A DNA stretch of 64,000 nucleotides, taken from Saprospiraceae bacterium. GTDB lineage: Bacteria > Bacteroidota > Bacteroidia > Chitinophagales > Saprospiraceae. Both the position numbers and the translations under genes were made by a program. The notes under the pieces were generated by a model. It saw only the letters and a program-made list of their open reading frames with translations. It ran no database searches and was not told the DNA's origin. Location: the NCBI GenBank assembly GCA_025055285.1, contig JANWXM010000002.1, positions 239 to 64,238 on the forward strand, written 5' to 3'. Shown one piece after another: positions 37,123-46,372 of this stretch (position 1 is its first letter; each line of letters starts with the position of its first letter).

Positions 37123-37407
37123 TTGTTTTTTTTTTTTGTCTTCGGTTTAGCAGGGAAAGGTGGTGCGCAATGCGATGATGCTGTTCTATGTGTAGGCAAC
37201 ATTAATGATTTCAAGTGCATTACGTTCGGAACGTCGCAGCAGCTGATTGCTGACGGAAAATTGCTTCCATTCGACCAGGCGAACTGGTTAAAAGAGCGTG
37301 TGGAGCTTAACCTGGATACACGCAATTTACCAGCGGGTATTTATCAGATAGAGGTTCGTACGGAAGACGGACAGCGATCGTTGAGCCGTTTGAGCATCGT
37401 TCACTGA
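37123..37407 (+). CDS. Short secreted protein with T9SS-like C-terminal tail; proper ATG out of frame across a 12-T tract
   Basis: ORF opens at TTG right after an in-frame TAG. C-terminus VELNLDTRNLPAGIYQIEVRTEDGQRSLSRLSIVH resembles T9SS tails. ATG at 37116 would be in frame with 11 or 14 Ts instead of 12, giving MLVVFFFVFGLAGKGGAQ. A terminator-like hairpin follows the stop. Confidence 0.55.
   Translation: MFFFFVFGLAGKGGAQCDDAVLCVGNINDFKCITFGTSQQLIADGKLLPFDQANWLKERVELNLDTRNLPAGIYQIEVRTEDGQRSLSRLSIVH
37126..37137 (+). repeat. Homopolymeric (T)12 tract at a signal-peptide position
   Basis: Twelve consecutive T read directly from the sequence. Confidence 0.9.
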
Positions 37408-37419
37408 AAACTATAACCT

Positions 37420-37448
37420 GCGGGGCTGCTCTTATTGGGTAGCCCCGC
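37420..37448 (+). terminator. Stem-loop terminator-like element
   Basis: GCGGGGCT (37420-37427) and AGCCCCGC (37441-37448), followed by TTATTATATT. Confidence 0.65.
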
Positions 37449-37468
37449 TTATTATATTATGTAATGCT

Positions 37469-38941
37469 ATGGTACCTAGACTATTACTGGTGATCGGCAT
37501 ATTTTGGGCAGAATCTATCGGGGCGCAGAAACATGACTACATTCAATTGTTTGGTTATTTTACTGATGGCCCAAGTCATCCGATAGTAGGCGCTACCGAG
37601 ATGGATTTTAATGATACACCGCCTAAGATAAGTATTGGAAAACACAAGATTAGTTTCAAGGCTCAAACAACGGTATGTTCAGACTCATCCGGTATTTTAT
37701 GCTTTTATACCAATGGAATATCCATACAAAATTCTGCGCACAATACAATGAATAATGGCGACAGTATAAATCCTGGTCTCATATGGGAGAGGGATAAGAT
37801 ACATGGATACGGTTTGATTGGCGGCTCCTTCGCACTCCCTGCTCCGAAAAAACCGTATCATTATTATCTTTTTCATTTGGCAATGGATTTTGCACTTCAC
37901 TATTATTTGTACTGTCCACTGTATTACACATTAATAGACATGAAGAGCCAAAATGGCCTTGGGAAAGTTGTCAAAAAGAATCAGACAATACTGCCGTGTC
38001 AAGGTAGTTATGTTATGCCCGCTGCAGTAAAACATGGAAATGGAAGAGACTGGTGGATCGTTTCGGGCGATTTGGTTGAGCCATCCATATATCTATTTTT
38101 ACTCGACTCAAGCGGACTTCGCGGTCCATTTAAAAGACCGGTGGAATACTCCTTTCCCGGTATAGACAATCCAGGATTTTGCGCCTTTTCACCAGATGGA
38201 CGCACCTACGTAAGATGCGATGGCGGCCGTGGACTATACATTTATGACTTCGACCGCTGTTCGGGCGAGTTCTACAATTTGAGGGTATTGCCTTTGTATG
38301 ATGGTAATAGGTTAGGCGAGGCCAAAACTTTTCTATCCTTTTCGCCCAACTCTCGCTATTTATATCTTTCCTCTTTTACGGTTATTACAGTAATTGACTT
38401 GCACTCGATCAATACACATCCAACTATGGATACAATAGCGCAATTTGATGGTTTTTCGTCTCCATATCCACCCTTCAATACAGTCTTTGCCATACCCAAC
38501 CTTGCGCCCGACGGAAAGATCTACTATTCGACGGCAAATAGCACGCTACACCTTCATGTTATCCATAATCCTGATCTTCCCGGTCTGTCGGCAGATGTAC
38601 ACCAACACGGCGTAGATATCTTCAGATACAGCTCTTTCACCATGTCTGTTTACCCTAACTACCGTTTAGGCGAGTGGGACGGTTCTCCGTGCGATACGCT
38701 CAACGGGCAGCGTCCGGGCGATGGTTTTACGCACCTGCCCTACGAGCCGCCCAGAGCAGAGCAGCGCAAGGAGGGCTACACTCTGCTGCCGCTGCTGGGC
38801 AAGCCGCTGCCGGCGGGCCAGATGCCGCCAGAGGTACCCGTCATAGACTTCGTCGTGCCGCGGGAGGACTTTGCCCGGTGGCCCGGACGGGCGCCACTGC
38901 CACCCGAGCGGATAGAGAAACCTACTCCTGACCACCGATAA
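37469..38941 (+). CDS. Secreted beta-propeller-like protein, HGNGRDWW family, without a recognisable T9SS tail
   Basis: Signal peptide MVPRLLLVIGIFWAESIGAQ; AAVKHGNGRDWWIVSG; YIYDFDRCSGEF; FSPNSRYLYLSS. Proline/arginine-rich C-terminus. Confidence 0.88.
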   Translation: MVPRLLLVIGIFWAESIGAQKHDYIQLFGYFTDGPSHPIVGATEMDFNDTPPKISIGKHKISFKAQTTVCSDSSGILCFYTNGISIQNSAHNTMNNGDSINPGLIWERDKIHGYGLIGGSFALPAPKKPYHYYLFHLAMDFALHYYLYCPLYYTLIDMKSQNGLGKVVKKNQTILPCQGSYVMPAAVKHGNGRDWWIVSGDLVEPSIYLFLLDSSGLRGPFKRPVEYSFPGIDNPGFCAFSPDGRTYVRCDGGRGLYIYDFDRCSGEFYNLRVLPLYDGNRLGEAKTFLSFSPNSRYLYLSSFTVITVIDLHSINTHPTMDTIAQFDGFSSPYPPFNTVFAIPNLAPDGKIYYSTANSTLHLHVIHNPDLPGLSADVHQHGVDIFRYSSFTMSVYPNYRLGEWDGSPCDTLNGQRPGDGFTHLPYEPPRAEQRKEGYTLLPLLGKPLPAGQMPPEVPVIDFVVPREDFARWPGRAPLPPERIEKPTPDHR

Positions 38942-38953
38942 ATGCGCCCGGAC

Positions 38954-40483
38954 ATGGAAAAAAGATACCTGTTTTTTTGGGTTTTGCTTGCGCTGGCCGT
39001 TGAGGCGGCGGCGCAGCGCCACGACCGCCACTGGGTGTTAGGCTACGCCGAGTTTCCCGGGCTTGCCGGGCACGGTCAGGCGCGCATCGTGTTTGACGAC
39101 ACGGCCCGCGCTGAGGCGCAGCCGCTGGCGTTCAACGTTGAGAGCACGATGGCGGCCATGAGCAGCGCTGCGGGCGAGTTGCTTTTTTACACCAATGGCT
39201 GCGCGGTGGCCGACCGGCAGCACCAGGTGATGCCCAACGGCGCGGGGCTGAATCCTGGGCCGCTGCACGATCAGGTGTGCGCTCGCAAAGGCTACATCGT
39301 GCCGCAGGGCGCTGTGGCGCTGCCCGACCCGGGCGACACGAACCGGTATTACCTGCTGCATTTGGGCGCTGCGTACGAGCCGGTGCGCAAGTTGCGGCTG
39401 GGGCCGCTGTATGCTACGGTGGTGGACATGCGCTTGCGCGGAGGTTTGGGCGATGTGGTGGAGAAGAACCGGGTGCTGGTGTCGGGCGATTTGGGCCATT
39501 TTGCCGTGGTGCGCCACGGCAACGGACGGGACTGGTGGGTGCTTGTGCCGCAGTACGGCAACGCGGTGTGGCACGTGCTGCTGCTGACGCCGCGAGGCAT
39601 TGAGGCGGCCGTGCCGCAGGGGGTGGGCGTGTTGCGGTCGCCCTGCGAGAAGCACCTGGGCATGGCCGTGTCGCTTCAGGGCGACCGCATTGCGAACTGG
39701 GGCGACTGCAAGGTGAGCGTGTGGTCGTTTGACCGGTGTTCGGGTTGGCTGGGCGCGCCGTTAGAGTTGTCTGTTCCGGGCGGGCACTGGGCGCCGGGCG
39801 GCGGGGTGGTGTTTTCGCCGTCGGGTCGGTACCTGTACGCGACGTCGCAAGTGGTGCTGTGGCGGGCCGATTTGGCGTCGGCCGACAAGCCTGCTTTCGA
39901 CACGATTCGGGCGGCGTACAATCCGTGGGGGCCGGCGCTGTACGAGGTGCCGGGTGCGACGTTTGGCTATCTGGCCTACGGGCCGGATGGAGTGGTGTAC
40001 GGCGCGCAGCCGTCGCGGGCGCAGCATTTGCAGGTGTTGCGCGCGTTGGAGCGCCGGCCTTTCATGCAGGTGGACGTTCGCCTGCGTGGGTTGGCATTGC
40101 CGGTGTGGAGTGTTCGCACGCTGCCGTATTCGGTGAATTACCGGCTGTACGATCTTGCGGGCAGTCTGTGCGACACGCTGGGCATTGACGGGCCGTTGAG
40201 TGCGCCGGAGGCGCTGGCGGGCGGCGGTGGCGTGGGGTTGCGCGTTTGGCCCAATCCGCTTGCGGGTGAGCAGTTGTGGGTGCAGGTGTCGGAGGCGGAG
40301 GGCGGTGGCGCGAGTGTGCTGATGCTCAGCGATGCTGCGGGTCGGTTGCTTTTGAGTCAGCCTGTGGAGCAGGGTCAGGGGACGCTGGCGCTGCCGGTGG
40401 GCCATTTGCCCGCCGGGCTATACCTGCTGACGTATCGCGCGCCTTCGGGCGCAGTCGCTGTGCAAAAAGTAGTTGTTCCATGA
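38954..40483 (+). CDS. Secreted beta-propeller-like protein, HGNGRDWW family, with T9SS type A sorting domain
   Basis: MEKRYLFFWVLLALAVEAAAQ signal peptide; AVVRHGNGRDWWVLVP; WSFDRCSGW; FSPSGRYLYATS. C-terminus LRVWPNPLAGEQLWVQV...LPAGLYLLTYRAPSGAVAVQKVVVP. Confidence 0.9.
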   Translation: MEKRYLFFWVLLALAVEAAAQRHDRHWVLGYAEFPGLAGHGQARIVFDDTARAEAQPLAFNVESTMAAMSSAAGELLFYTNGCAVADRQHQVMPNGAGLNPGPLHDQVCARKGYIVPQGAVALPDPGDTNRYYLLHLGAAYEPVRKLRLGPLYATVVDMRLRGGLGDVVEKNRVLVSGDLGHFAVVRHGNGRDWWVLVPQYGNAVWHVLLLTPRGIEAAVPQGVGVLRSPCEKHLGMAVSLQGDRIANWGDCKVSVWSFDRCSGWLGAPLELSVPGGHWAPGGGVVFSPSGRYLYATSQVVLWRADLASADKPAFDTIRAAYNPWGPALYEVPGATFGYLAYGPDGVVYGAQPSRAQHLQVLRALERRPFMQVDVRLRGLALPVWSVRTLPYSVNYRLYDLAGSLCDTLGIDGPLSAPEALAGGGGVGLRVWPNPLAGEQLWVQVSEAEGGGASVLMLSDAAGRLLLSQPVEQGQGTLALPVGHLPAGLYLLTYRAPSGAVAVQKVVVP

Positions 40484-40564
40484 AGACGCTGTCTCAAATA
40501 AGGCCCTGCTTCGATTTAAAAATATCTTGACAAACACATGTGCTCACTTTTAAATCACCTTTTT

Positions 40565-42196
40565 ATGAAAGCGTTTATCCTTACTTCGTTTCTGGCACTC
40601 ATGAAAGTCGCCCTATTGGCGCAGGTACTCGACTCTACCTTTGGCCAGCCTTTCAATAGCTACTTTACGATGTGCTGCCCGGGTTACCAGCGGGAGGATT
40701 TTAGCAGCGCCTCGGTCTTCATGCCTAACGGCCAAATCTTTTTGGCTGGGCACAGTTGGGAAGGCGGGAAGTCTGACTTTTCCGTTGCCCGACTAAACGC
40801 CGACGGCTCAGTAGATTTTAGTTTTGGCAACTTTGGTTATCAGCGCTTTGACCTGGGCTTTGACAACGACAGCTGCCAAGATGCCAGCCTCTACGACGCC
40901 AACCACATAATAATGGGCGGCATGGCTGTACCTTCTGGCGCAAGCGGCCATGTCATTGTGCTGGCGCGGATTACCTCCTCAGGGCAGTTGGACCCCACTT
41001 TTGGCGATGGAGGTAAGGTGGTCATTGACCTGCCCTCAAAAAACGAGTTTTTGCAAAAGTTGATCGTTCTCCCTAACGGCAGGATTCTCATCGGTGGACA
41101 CGCCTATTTTGGCTCTTTAGCGTCTCCAGACTCGGTCGTAGTGTTCTTAGGTCGTCTTTTCCCTAATGGGAAGATAGATCCGACATTTGGGAAAAGCGGG
41201 TTTACGTATGTGCGCCTGGAGTGCCCCTGTCGCATCTCCATATTCGGCGATATGGTGGTAGATAGACAAGGGCGTATTGTGCTCAGCGGGGCAACGTATC
41301 ACCCTAAGCCGTATATGTTCGATGAATTTGGGGAATGCAAACACAGTGTAATGGTACATCGTTTTCTGTCCAACGGGCAGCCCGATCCCTCTTTCGCCAA
41401 TCGCGGCGAGAGTGTTTTGCTTATACCGGGCCTCGTTACCGGTCTCCACATTGACGCCGAAGAACGCATCGTGCTGGGCGGGCTAACCGCAGATGCTCCG
41501 CAATCGCATTTGATTTTTCAAGAATACATGGCCAATTTTTTAGCACGACTGCGTCCGGATGGCCTATTAGATAACACTTTTGCTCAGAATGGTTTCTACA
41601 TCCATAAGCTTAAATACCAAGGGCTTATCTTTCAGAAGGTTCAGCTCCTGTCTTCTAGAGACCACTACTACGCTTCTTTTACTAACGAAATTCTGCCCTC
41701 TCCGCCGGCCGTTGTGATGCGATTGAACTTGTCTGGAAAGCCGGACTCCAGCTTCGGTCAGAACGGCGTCTTCCGTCTACGTCCTGACTTGCTGTGGTTT
41801 GCTAAGGATGCGTATCTCTCGCCTACCGAGGATGCGCTCTATTTTTCAGGCGATGGAATTGTTGCGACCAGACGGCTCATGTACATCGTTCGCATCCGTT
41901 TAAACAAGACTACCCAAACGGAAGAAGCAGCGCTTCAGCCAGACAAACTGCGATTGTACCCCAACCCAATGAATGGTGCGCATATGCTTTACGTAGAGTA
42001 TCCCGAGGAAACTACGCCTGGAACGGCGCAACTGAGGGTGTTCGATGTACACGGTCGGCTGGCGTATAGCCAATCGTTCATCGGCACGCCGGGGCTTCAT
42101 ACCTTCGATGTCAGCGCGCTATCCGCAGGAGTGTATGTGGTTGAGTTGCAGCGCAGTGAGGCGCGTTATGTAGCGCGGTTGGTCGTTGGTCAATAG
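40565..42196 (+). CDS. Delta-60 repeat domain protein with T9SS type A sorting domain
   Basis: Repeats ending in LDSTFGQ, GSVDFSFGNFGY, GQLDPTFGDGGK, GKIDPTFGKSGF, GQPDPSFANRGE, GLLDNTFAQNGF, GKPDSSFGQNGV. Tail LRLYPNPMNGAHMLYVEY...LSAGVYVVELQRSEARYVARLVVGQ. Confidence 0.93.
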   Translation: MKAFILTSFLALMKVALLAQVLDSTFGQPFNSYFTMCCPGYQREDFSSASVFMPNGQIFLAGHSWEGGKSDFSVARLNADGSVDFSFGNFGYQRFDLGFDNDSCQDASLYDANHIIMGGMAVPSGASGHVIVLARITSSGQLDPTFGDGGKVVIDLPSKNEFLQKLIVLPNGRILIGGHAYFGSLASPDSVVVFLGRLFPNGKIDPTFGKSGFTYVRLECPCRISIFGDMVVDRQGRIVLSGATYHPKPYMFDEFGECKHSVMVHRFLSNGQPDPSFANRGESVLLIPGLVTGLHIDAEERIVLGGLTADAPQSHLIFQEYMANFLARLRPDGLLDNTFAQNGFYIHKLKYQGLIFQKVQLLSSRDHYYASFTNEILPSPPAVVMRLNLSGKPDSSFGQNGVFRLRPDLLWFAKDAYLSPTEDALYFSGDGIVATRRLMYIVRIRLNKTTQTEEAALQPDKLRLYPNPMNGAHMLYVEYPEETTPGTAQLRVFDVHGRLAYSQSFIGTPGLHTFDVSALSAGVYVVELQRSEARYVARLVVGQ

Positions 42197-42236
42197 TGTC
42201 TTTTTTCACGGCCAAGCACCGACTTTTTCAAGAAAG

Positions 42237-42275
42237 GGAGGTGTCGCCTCCACAGCATATGCAGGCGACACCTCC
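42237..42275. terminator. Bidirectional terminator-like hairpin between convergent genes
   Basis: Perfect 13-bp arms GGAGGTGTCGCCT (42237-42249) and AGGCGACACCTCC (42263-42275). Confidence 0.7.
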
Positions 42276-42361
42276 TGCAGTGAAAGCCGTTTTGATTTCA
42301 TCACCTTTCAGAGGCTGCGATGATGCCCTCAAGGAATGGCGTGTGTCTTTTCGTCCGTTCC

Positions 42362-44038
42362 TCAAAACAGCCCGCTGACCACGCCATTTTCATCTACGTC
42401 AATTTTTTCGGCGGAGGGCACTTTGGGCAGGCCGGGCATGGTCATGATGTCGCCGCAGATCATGACGACAAAGCCAGCGCCGGCGCTGAGGCGTACTTCG
42501 CGGATGTTGACGATGTGTCCGCTGGGTGCGCCGAGTTTTTTCGGGTCGGTGGAGAAGGAGTACTGGGTTTTAGCGACGCAGACGGGCAAGTTTCCGAAGC
42601 CCTCCTCTTCCCACTTGCGCAGTTGGCGTTTGACGCTGTCGTCGGCGGTGATGTCGGCAGCGCCATAGATTTTGGTGGCGATGGTGCGCATTTTTTCCCA
42701 TAAGGAGAGGTTATCGTCGTAGAGGAGGCGGAAGTTGGTCTGGCCGCGCTCTATGGTCTCCACGACGGCATGGGCTAAGGCCTCGGCGCCTTTGCTGCCT
42801 TCGGCCCAGTGTTTGGAGACGATGACGGGCACGCCGTGCGGAGCCATTTTTTCCTGCAACAGCCGGATTTCGGCTTCAGTGTCGAAAGTGAAGTGGTTGA
42901 TGGCGACTACACAGGGCAGGCCGAAGTGTTCGCGCAGGTTGTGCACGTGGCGCTCCAGGTTGACGATGCCTTTGGCTAGCGCGTCTAAGTTTTCCTGCGA
43001 GAGCTCTTTCAGGTCGGCGCCCCCGTGGTATTTGAGGGCGCGCAGGGTGGCCACCACGACGACGGCGTCGGGGTGCAGGCCGGCTTTGCGGCATTTAATG
43101 TCTATGAATTTTTCGGCCCCCAGGTCGGCGCCGAAGCCGGCTTCGGTTACCACGTAATCGGCCAATTTGAGCGCGTTGCGCGTGGCGATGACAGAGTTGC
43201 AGCCGTGGGCAATGTTGGCGAATGGGCCGCCGTGAACGAAGGCGGGCGTGTGTTCAAGCGTTTGCACTAAGTTGGGCTTGATGGCGTCTTTGAGCAGCAC
43301 GGCCATGGCACCGTGGGCATTCAGGTCGCGGGCGCGTACGGGTTTGCGGTCGGTGGTGTAGCCTACGATGATGTTGGCCAAGCGCTCTTTGAGGTCGCTC
43401 AGCGAGGTGGCCAAGCAAAAGATGGCCATCACCTCGGAGGCAACGACGATGTCGAAACCGTCCTGGCGTGGGAAGCCGTTGGCATGGCCGCCTAAGCCGA
43501 TGACGATTTCTCGGAGGGCGCGGTCGTTCATGTCCACGACGCGCTTCCACTGGATGCGCCGGACGTCTATGTTGAGGGCGTTGCCCTGGTGGATGTGGTT
43601 GTCGAGCATAGCGGCCAGCAGGTTGTTGGCTAAGGCGATGGCGCTGAAGTCGCCAGTGAAGTGGAGGTTGATGTCTTCCATAGGAACGACTTGGGCATAT
43701 CCACCGCCGGCAGCGCCGCCTTTCATGCCGAAGACGGGGCCGAGGCTGGGTTCGCGCAGGCAGATGAGGGTCTTCTTCCCAATGCGGCTAAGGGCATCGC
43801 CTAGCCCAATAGTAGTAGTCGTTTTGCCCTCGCCAGCGGGCGTAGGGCTTAGGGCGGTAACTAAGATAAGTTTGCTGTCTGGGCGCTCGGGCAAGGCATT
43901 GAGGTAGTCGAGCGACACCTTGGCCTTGTAGTGGCCGTAAGGTTCGAGCGCCTCTTCAGGGATACCGAGTTTTTCAGCAGCCAAGGCGGTGATGCGCTGT
44001 AGCTTTGCGCGTTGGGCGATTTCAATGTCTGTCAGCAT
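42362..44038 (-). CDS. fhs: Formate--tetrahydrofolate ligase
   Basis: [63 protein letters not shown]; full-length. Confidence 0.97.
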   Translation of the reverse strand: MLTDIEIAQRAKLQRITALAAEKLGIPEEALEPYGHYKAKVSLDYLNALPERPDSKLILVTALSPTPAGEGKTTTTIGLGDALSRIGKKTLICLREPSLGPVFGMKGGAAGGGYAQVVPMEDINLHFTGDFSAIALANNLLAAMLDNHIHQGNALNIDVRRIQWKRVVDMNDRALREIVIGLGGHANGFPRQDGFDIVVASEVMAIFCLATSLSDLKERLANIIVGYTTDRKPVRARDLNAHGAMAVLLKDAIKPNLVQTLEHTPAFVHGGPFANIAHGCNSVIATRNALKLADYVVTEAGFGADLGAEKFIDIKCRKAGLHPDAVVVVATLRALKYHGGADLKELSQENLDALAKGIVNLERHVHNLREHFGLPCVVAINHFTFDTEAEIRLLQEKMAPHGVPVIVSKHWAEGSKGAEALAHAVVETIERGQTNFRLLYDDNLSLWEKMRTIATKIYGAADITADDSVKRQLRKWEEEGFGNLPVCVAKTQYSFSTDPKKLGAPSGHIVNIREVRLSAGAGFVVMICGDIMTMPGLPKVPSAEKIDVDENGVVSGLF

Positions 44039-44108
44039 AGGTTTGAAGAGTGTTTTTTGTGTTTTTAAGTACAGGGCAAGGTACGGCAGTCGTTTTTTCC
44101 TAAAAAGA

Positions 44109-44142
44109 AAAGAGGTGTCATCTTGCGGAATGGCACCTCTTT
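44109..44142 (-). terminator. Terminator hairpin for the downstream-facing minus-strand gene 44177-46024
   Basis: AAAGAGGTGTCAT (44109-44121) pairs with ATGGCACCTCTTT (44130-44142), one G:U; T-rich on the minus strand beyond. Confidence 0.65.
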
Positions 44143-44176
44143 CGATCTAATGAGGGCAAAATAGCCCAACCCGAAA

Positions 44177-46024
44177 TCACCTCTGGACAATGAATTTCTT
44201 CGTGAGCGTGCCGTTGGGCGTGGCAATACGAGCCAGGTAAGCACCTGCTGGCAGATGAGCAACAGAAAAGCTGAGGCGCTGTGTAGTCATGGCCGGATAA
44301 TCCTGCATTAAGATAACCCGGCCATTTAGTTCAGCGATAGTGAGGGTAGCGTCAGTGGGCTGTTCCAGTTCTACGAAAAGATTGAGCAAATCCACAACGG
44401 GCGTTGGTGCAATTCGCAACGCATTGTCGGGCAGAGGCTTTTCATCTGTAGTAGAAACGAGGGATAGCACTAAGCGAATAACGGCATTGACATCGGGCCC
44501 GAAGCCACCCGTGTACCACTGGTCAGCGTAGATAAAGGTGGAGGGAAAGTAATAACTTACGTCGTTATTAAAGGCGTGGTAAGTTACCTTGCTATTCCCC
44601 TCGTAGCCAACAGCCACCAGATAGCGGGAACCTTTTTTCAAAGGAACGCCCAGATTGGCTGTCGATATGTCGAACAATTCTACCTCCTGCATTATGCCAT
44701 TGGCCATCGTATCAGGAGCAGAGTAAGCAGCCGTGCCAACCCATTCTAAACTGGAGGAGAGGAAATCATTTCTGTCAAAACCGTTCGGACTATCGAAATT
44801 GACATTTTCTTTTACTCGGAGCAGGTAAATAGAAGCTTCTACGTCTTTAGCGGGTAATTCGGAAGCAGTTGTTGCGAAGGTAAAGCGCACCAGCTGAGCT
44901 TTGTATGCTTCCTGACTCAGAGGGCTCATCGCATAAAGATTAGCGACATACCATTCGTTTAATGAGGTATTTGGGCGATAAGCCTGTTCGGGAAGAGGCT
45001 CTTTAGAAAAAGTAAATTCTGTTACCACAAAAGGACTTTCCCGCTGATTGTTGCCTGGGTCAAGGTCGGTCGAGTCGGCGCGCAGCGTATATCGAATCGT
45101 ATACCGTCCTACAGGCAAATTTGGCACGAACCGACCTGGCAAAGCGAAGAACGAGTCTCTTATTCCCGAAGCAAGGGCGGTAATTCGCAGGCTGTCGGCC
45201 CAAAGTTCTTGGTTTTTATCGTTCAAAACGGCAGCGCGTAAAATGACATTAGTTTGCGATAAGCGACCTAAATTCGACAGATTAGCGCCAAAGCTAAAGG
45301 TGTCGGTGATGATTTGAGAAGCAGGTTGGGCAAAGCTGGAGGGAGGGTAAAAGAAATCGCCGATGGCCAGGTTATGAGGCGGAGTAGGATCTGTATCATA
45401 CAATTTAACATCGTCTAAGTTCCAGAAGTACTCGTAGTTGCCTGTCCACTGCCATTGTAAGTAAACCTTTGGGCGGTTAGCTGCAACGGAAGAGATATTG
45501 ATGATTGGAATGGTAGGGTTGTCTGACCAGCGCTTTTGAGGCGGAGTTAATCCAGGGAAGATGGTAAAGGAGGTCCAATTGATGCTGTCGTTGCTGACGC
45601 GCAAGATAGCTCCTGTTTCAGCGCTGACAGTGTAGACGCCGATATGCGTTTCAAATGAGATGAACACTTGCGACCGCCCTGAACAATTGATGGCCGACGA
45701 GGTTAAGCGTGAAACATGATTAACAGGTTGCTCGCCTGCCTTATCGGAGTCTAGAGTCATGAAGCCATTCTTAGCTGTGGAAGCCTGAAAGGGCTTTTGC
45801 TGATTAACTGGGTCATTGAAGATGGGCGGGCAACCTCCCGTCTGACCTCTTTCAGGATTGTCGCACCATGTCCACAGAACGTTTCGATTAGAGGCATCTG
45901 TCGTCTTCCATCCTGCCGGAAAGCCACCAGAAAAATCTTGAACGTAAAAGGGCGTTTGTGCTGAAAGTACTTTTGCGCTCAAGAGTAAGGCGAGTGAAAA
46001 GTTTAATACTGTACTTCGCTTCAT
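44177..46024 (-). CDS. Secreted T9SS type A cargo protein (jelly-roll/CARDB-like regions)
   Basis: Signal peptide MKRSTVLNFSLALLLSAKVLSAQ; VQDFSGGFPAGWKTTD; tail ALRIAPTPVVDLLNLFVELEQPTDATLTIAELNGRVI...LPAGAYLARIATPNGTLTKKFIVQR. Confidence 0.88.
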   Translation of the reverse strand: MKRSTVLNFSLALLLSAKVLSAQTPFYVQDFSGGFPAGWKTTDASNRNVLWTWCDNPERGQTGGCPPIFNDPVNQQKPFQASTAKNGFMTLDSDKAGEQPVNHVSRLTSSAINCSGRSQVFISFETHIGVYTVSAETGAILRVSNDSINWTSFTIFPGLTPPQKRWSDNPTIPIINISSVAANRPKVYLQWQWTGNYEYFWNLDDVKLYDTDPTPPHNLAIGDFFYPPSSFAQPASQIITDTFSFGANLSNLGRLSQTNVILRAAVLNDKNQELWADSLRITALASGIRDSFFALPGRFVPNLPVGRYTIRYTLRADSTDLDPGNNQRESPFVVTEFTFSKEPLPEQAYRPNTSLNEWYVANLYAMSPLSQEAYKAQLVRFTFATTASELPAKDVEASIYLLRVKENVNFDSPNGFDRNDFLSSSLEWVGTAAYSAPDTMANGIMQEVELFDISTANLGVPLKKGSRYLVAVGYEGNSKVTYHAFNNDVSYYFPSTFIYADQWYTGGFGPDVNAVIRLVLSLVSTTDEKPLPDNALRIAPTPVVDLLNLFVELEQPTDATLTIAELNGRVILMQDYPAMTTQRLSFSVAHLPAGAYLARIATPNGTLTKKFIVQR

Positions 46025-46372
46025 GTGTTTATAACAATTTAGAGATGGATGAAATGAAATACGAAATTACATCTGATGCGTAATTGCACGCCGAAAAATC
46101 TTCGAAAGTGCTAAAATTGAACAAAGAAGTCGAGAACTTTATCAACAAGCCTTACCTCAAAAGGCTGTTTAGTGTCTCCTTGCATATGGCGCAAATAAGC
46201 AGTCGTGCCGCTGCCAAGGAGAGGCAGAGAAAACTTGGTTCATGTTCCTCCTTGTTTGATTTTCACGTAAATCCGCAGTAGAGGCAAAAATTTAAAAGTT
46301 GCGGGGAGCTACGGCGCGAGGATTCGTCCGAAGTCAATTGTTCAAGACGGACACGCAGTCAGATGGCTTATC

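Noticed and set aside
42320-43907. Plus-strand ORFs over fhs (42320-42703, 42735-43157, 43368-43907 and others)
   Set aside because: Antisense shadows of a full-length, unambiguous formate-THF ligase gene.
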